Source of the DNA: JBFGJY01 sp041576975
GTDB lineage: Bacteria > Pseudomonadota > Gammaproteobacteria > UBA4575
DNA: 7,346 bases
NCBI GenBank assembly: GCA_041576975.1
Contig: JBFGJY010000091.1
Span: forward strand, 1-7,346
Direction: 5' to 3'
The first letter of the stretch is position 1; each line of letters begins with the position of its first letter. Both the position numbers and the translations under genes were made by a program. This document shows positions 5,385 to 7,346 of this stretch, piece after piece. A model generated the notes under the pieces. That model had not been told where the DNA came from. It saw nothing but the letters and a program-made list of their open reading frames with translations, and did no database searches.

Positions 5385-7346
5385 ATGGCAAATAATTTTG
5401 ATATGCGCTTACCTGAACCAAAAGGTTTGTATCTTGATCGTAGCAAAACCATAAAATTTAATTTTGCGGGCAAAACCTATGAGGGCTTTCAAGGCGACAC
5501 CATTGCGAGTGCATTAGCGGCTAATAACCAACTAATGCTATCACGTTCATTTAAATATCATCGGCCACGCGGCATATTAACCATGGCAGGTCGCGATGCA
5601 AACACACTTGTTCAAGTAGAAGATGAACCCAGTGTGCGTGCAGATATGTATGTAATTTCAAATGACTTAGTAGTACAAGCGCAGAACATATATGGAAGTT
5701 TAGATAATGACTGGGGAAGATTAATTGAACATTTTGGAAGCTTCTTGCCCGTTGGTTTTTATTACAAAGCTTTCTATAAACCAAAAGGTGCGTGGAGATA
5801 TTGGGACAATATTATTCGTAATCTTGCGGGACTAGGCAAAGTTAATGTCAATGCAACACCCTATGCAAGTGACAAAGCCTATCAGTTTAGCGATGTTGTA
5901 ATAATTGGTGGTGGACCTGCAGGATTAAGTGCAGCATTACAAGCAGCAAATGCAGGTGCAGAAGTTATTTTAGTGGATGAAAATCCACTGTTAGGCGGGT
6001 GCTTAAATTACGCAAGACCATATATTGAAGTAGACAAAACCAAATCAATTCGTAAAGAATTAGTCGATGCAGTTACAAGTCATTCTTCTATTGAGATTTA
6101 CACAAATGCAACATGCACAGGTTGGTTTGCTGATAACTGGCTCTCCATTATGTGCAAAAAGCGCATGCTTAAATTGCGCTCGCATATAGTAGTCGCTGCA
6201 ACTGGTTCAATAGAACAACCCGCTGTATTTCGCAATAACGATTTGCCTGGAGTGATGCTCGGCTCCGCTGCACAGCGTTTAATATATTTATACGCTGTTG
6301 CGCCTGGCAGGAACGCAGTAGTACTTACCGGGAATGATGATGGCTATGGTGTTACCTTAGATTTAGTTGATAGCGGTGTAAAAGTACAAGCTGTTGTAGA
6401 TATGCGTACAGTACCTAGCACTTCTCCTTTAGCAACTGCAGTGAATGATAAAAACATCCGAATTCTACAAGGATATACTATCTATGAGGCTATACCCGGG
6501 CCTGGAAAACGTAGTATCACGCATGCTTTGATACATCAAATCTCTAACGAAGGAACCGTAACCGAAAATGGGCAAAAGATTGCATGTGACTTAATATGTA
6601 TGTCAACTGGATACACACCTGCCGCACAATTACTTTGTCACTCCGGCGGTCAATTGGAATACGATGAAGCAAACGCCATACTAAAAATTAAGCAGCTACC
6701 CACACATGGTCAATCAGTAGCTGCAGGTTCGTTAAATTCTGTGTTTGCTATGGATGCAGTGCTTGCAGATGGTAAGTATGCAGGTTGGCTAGCTGCGAAA
6801 AATACAGGTTTCTCAAACAGTGAACCAGCTAACGTACCTGGTCATGCTGGCGCCCAAGGACAAAACTATCCATGGCCTATTTTTCCACATCCAAAAGGAA
6901 AAGAATTTATTGATTACGATGAAGACTTGCAAATCAAAGATATCGTTAACGCTGTTAAAGATGGTTATGATGATATAGAGCTAGTAAAACGCTACTCGAC
7001 AGTAGTAATGGGCCCCTCACAAGGACGACAGTCGGCATTGAACAACATGCGTTTAGTAACAAAAGAAGCAAATCGCTCTTTAAATGGCATTACAATTACT
7101 ACACAACGACCGCCTTACTCACCAGAATTTGTTCAACATCTTGCAGGTAAAGCGTTTCAGCCTGTAAAGCATACAGCTATACATCACCGGCATTTAGAAT
7201 CTAACGCACAGATGATGCCTGCTGGATTGTGGTTACGTCCTGTTTATTATGGCGAACCAGAAAATAAAGATGAATGTATTGAAAATGAAAATTTAGCTGT
7301 GCGCAATAATGTTGGTCTGATTGATGTATCAACATTAGGAAAATTA
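5385..7346 (+). CDS. mgdC: N-methylglutamate dehydrogenase subunit C, 5' part (sarcosine oxidase alpha-like), cut by window edge
   Basis: The frame is open from ATG 5385 through the last base, giving 654 residues of a protein usually about 950-1000 long. An N-terminal ferredoxin-fold domain without cluster cysteines (about 20-105) contains SRSFKYHRPRGI (53-64). The flavin/pyridine-nucleotide oxidoreductase domain begins with DVVIIGGGPAGLSAAL (170-185). KRYSTVVMGPSQGRQSALN (about 528-546) precedes the linker. HTAIHHRHLE (596-605) and the window-final GLIDVSTLGKL open the aminomethyltransferase-like domain expected to bind tetrahydrofolate, most of which is outside the window. The subunit should accept electrons from, and channel the one-carbon product of, MgdA catalysis. 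ATG 5385 is the first start after an in-frame TAA (5376-5378); its ribosome binding site is poor (GGA at 5368-5370), and ATG 5403 is an alternative. The gene follows mgdB by 20 bp; mgdD should come next. Confidence 0.9.
   Translation, partial: MANNFDMRLPEPKGLYLDRSKTIKFNFAGKTYEGFQGDTIASALAANNQLMLSRSFKYHRPRGILTMAGRDANTLVQVEDEPSVRADMYVISNDLVVQAQNIYGSLDNDWGRLIEHFGSFLPVGFYYKAFYKPKGAWRYWDNIIRNLAGLGKVNVNATPYASDKAYQFSDVVIIGGGPAGLSAALQAANAGAEVILVDENPLLGGCLNYARPYIEVDKTKSIRKELVDAVTSHSSIEIYTNATCTGWFADNWLSIMCKKRMLKLRSHIVVAATGSIEQPAVFRNNDLPGVMLGSAAQRLIYLYAVAPGRNAVVLTGNDDGYGVTLDLVDSGVKVQAVVDMRTVPSTSPLATAVNDKNIRILQGYTIYEAIPGPGKRSITHALIHQISNEGTVTENGQKIACDLICMSTGYTPAAQLLCHSGGQLEYDEANAILKIKQLPTHGQSVAAGSLNSVFAMDAVLADGKYAGWLAAKNTGFSNSEPANVPGHAGAQGQNYPWPIFPHPKGKEFIDYDEDLQIKDIVNAVKDGYDDIELVKRYSTVVMGPSQGRQSALNNMRLVTKEANRSLNGITITTQRPPYSPEFVQHLAGKAFQPVKHTAIHHRHLESNAQMMPAGLWLRPVYYGEPENKDECIENENLAVRNNVGLIDVSTLGKL

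Noticed and set aside
3804..7346. A true sarcosine oxidase operon (soxBDA)
   Set aside because: The subunits are homologous, but adjacency to gmaS and mgsABC and the lack of a glyA gene fit NMG dehydrogenase better. Not excluded by sequence alone.

Overview
The window is a compact, single-strand (+) gene cluster that encodes most of the N-methylglutamate (NMG) pathway for using methylamine as a carbon and/or nitrogen source. Seven genes lie head to tail: mgsA (3' end only), mgsB, mgsC, gmaS, mgdA, mgdB and mgdC (cut by the right edge). mgdD, the usual last subunit gene, would be expected just beyond position 7346.

Organism: a bacterium with a moderately AT-rich genome, judged from A/T-rich third codon positions and very AT-rich spacers. 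The pathway is best known from methylotrophic and methylamine-using Alpha-, Beta- and Gammaproteobacteria. The sequence alone does not let me choose among these classes, though the low GC argues against typical high-GC rhizobial or Methylobacterium hosts.

Layout: 1-2276 holds the NMG synthase genes, a glutamate synthase split into amidotransferase (MgsA), GXGXG beta-helix (MgsB) and FMN domain (MgsC) subunits. A 127-bp spacer (2277-2403) is almost entirely A/T and carries two overlapping inverted repeats, one of them a perfect 20-bp palindrome. gmaS follows at 2404-3711. A 92-bp spacer (3712-3803) then precedes the NMG dehydrogenase genes mgdA, mgdB and mgdC, which resemble the beta, delta and alpha subunits of heterotetrameric sarcosine oxidase.

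How they work together: GmaS joins methylamine to glutamate using ATP, giving gamma-glutamylmethylamide. MgsABC moves the methylamine group to form N-methylglutamate. MgdABCD oxidises N-methylglutamate, regenerating glutamate and releasing the one-carbon unit as formaldehyde or methylene-tetrahydrofolate. The cluster matches a described pathway, so I do not claim a new system. The points worth checking are the missing iron-sulfur cysteines in MgsC, the degenerate zinc site in MgdB, and the palindromic leader of gmaS. No RNA genes, mobile elements or CRISPR arrays were seen.
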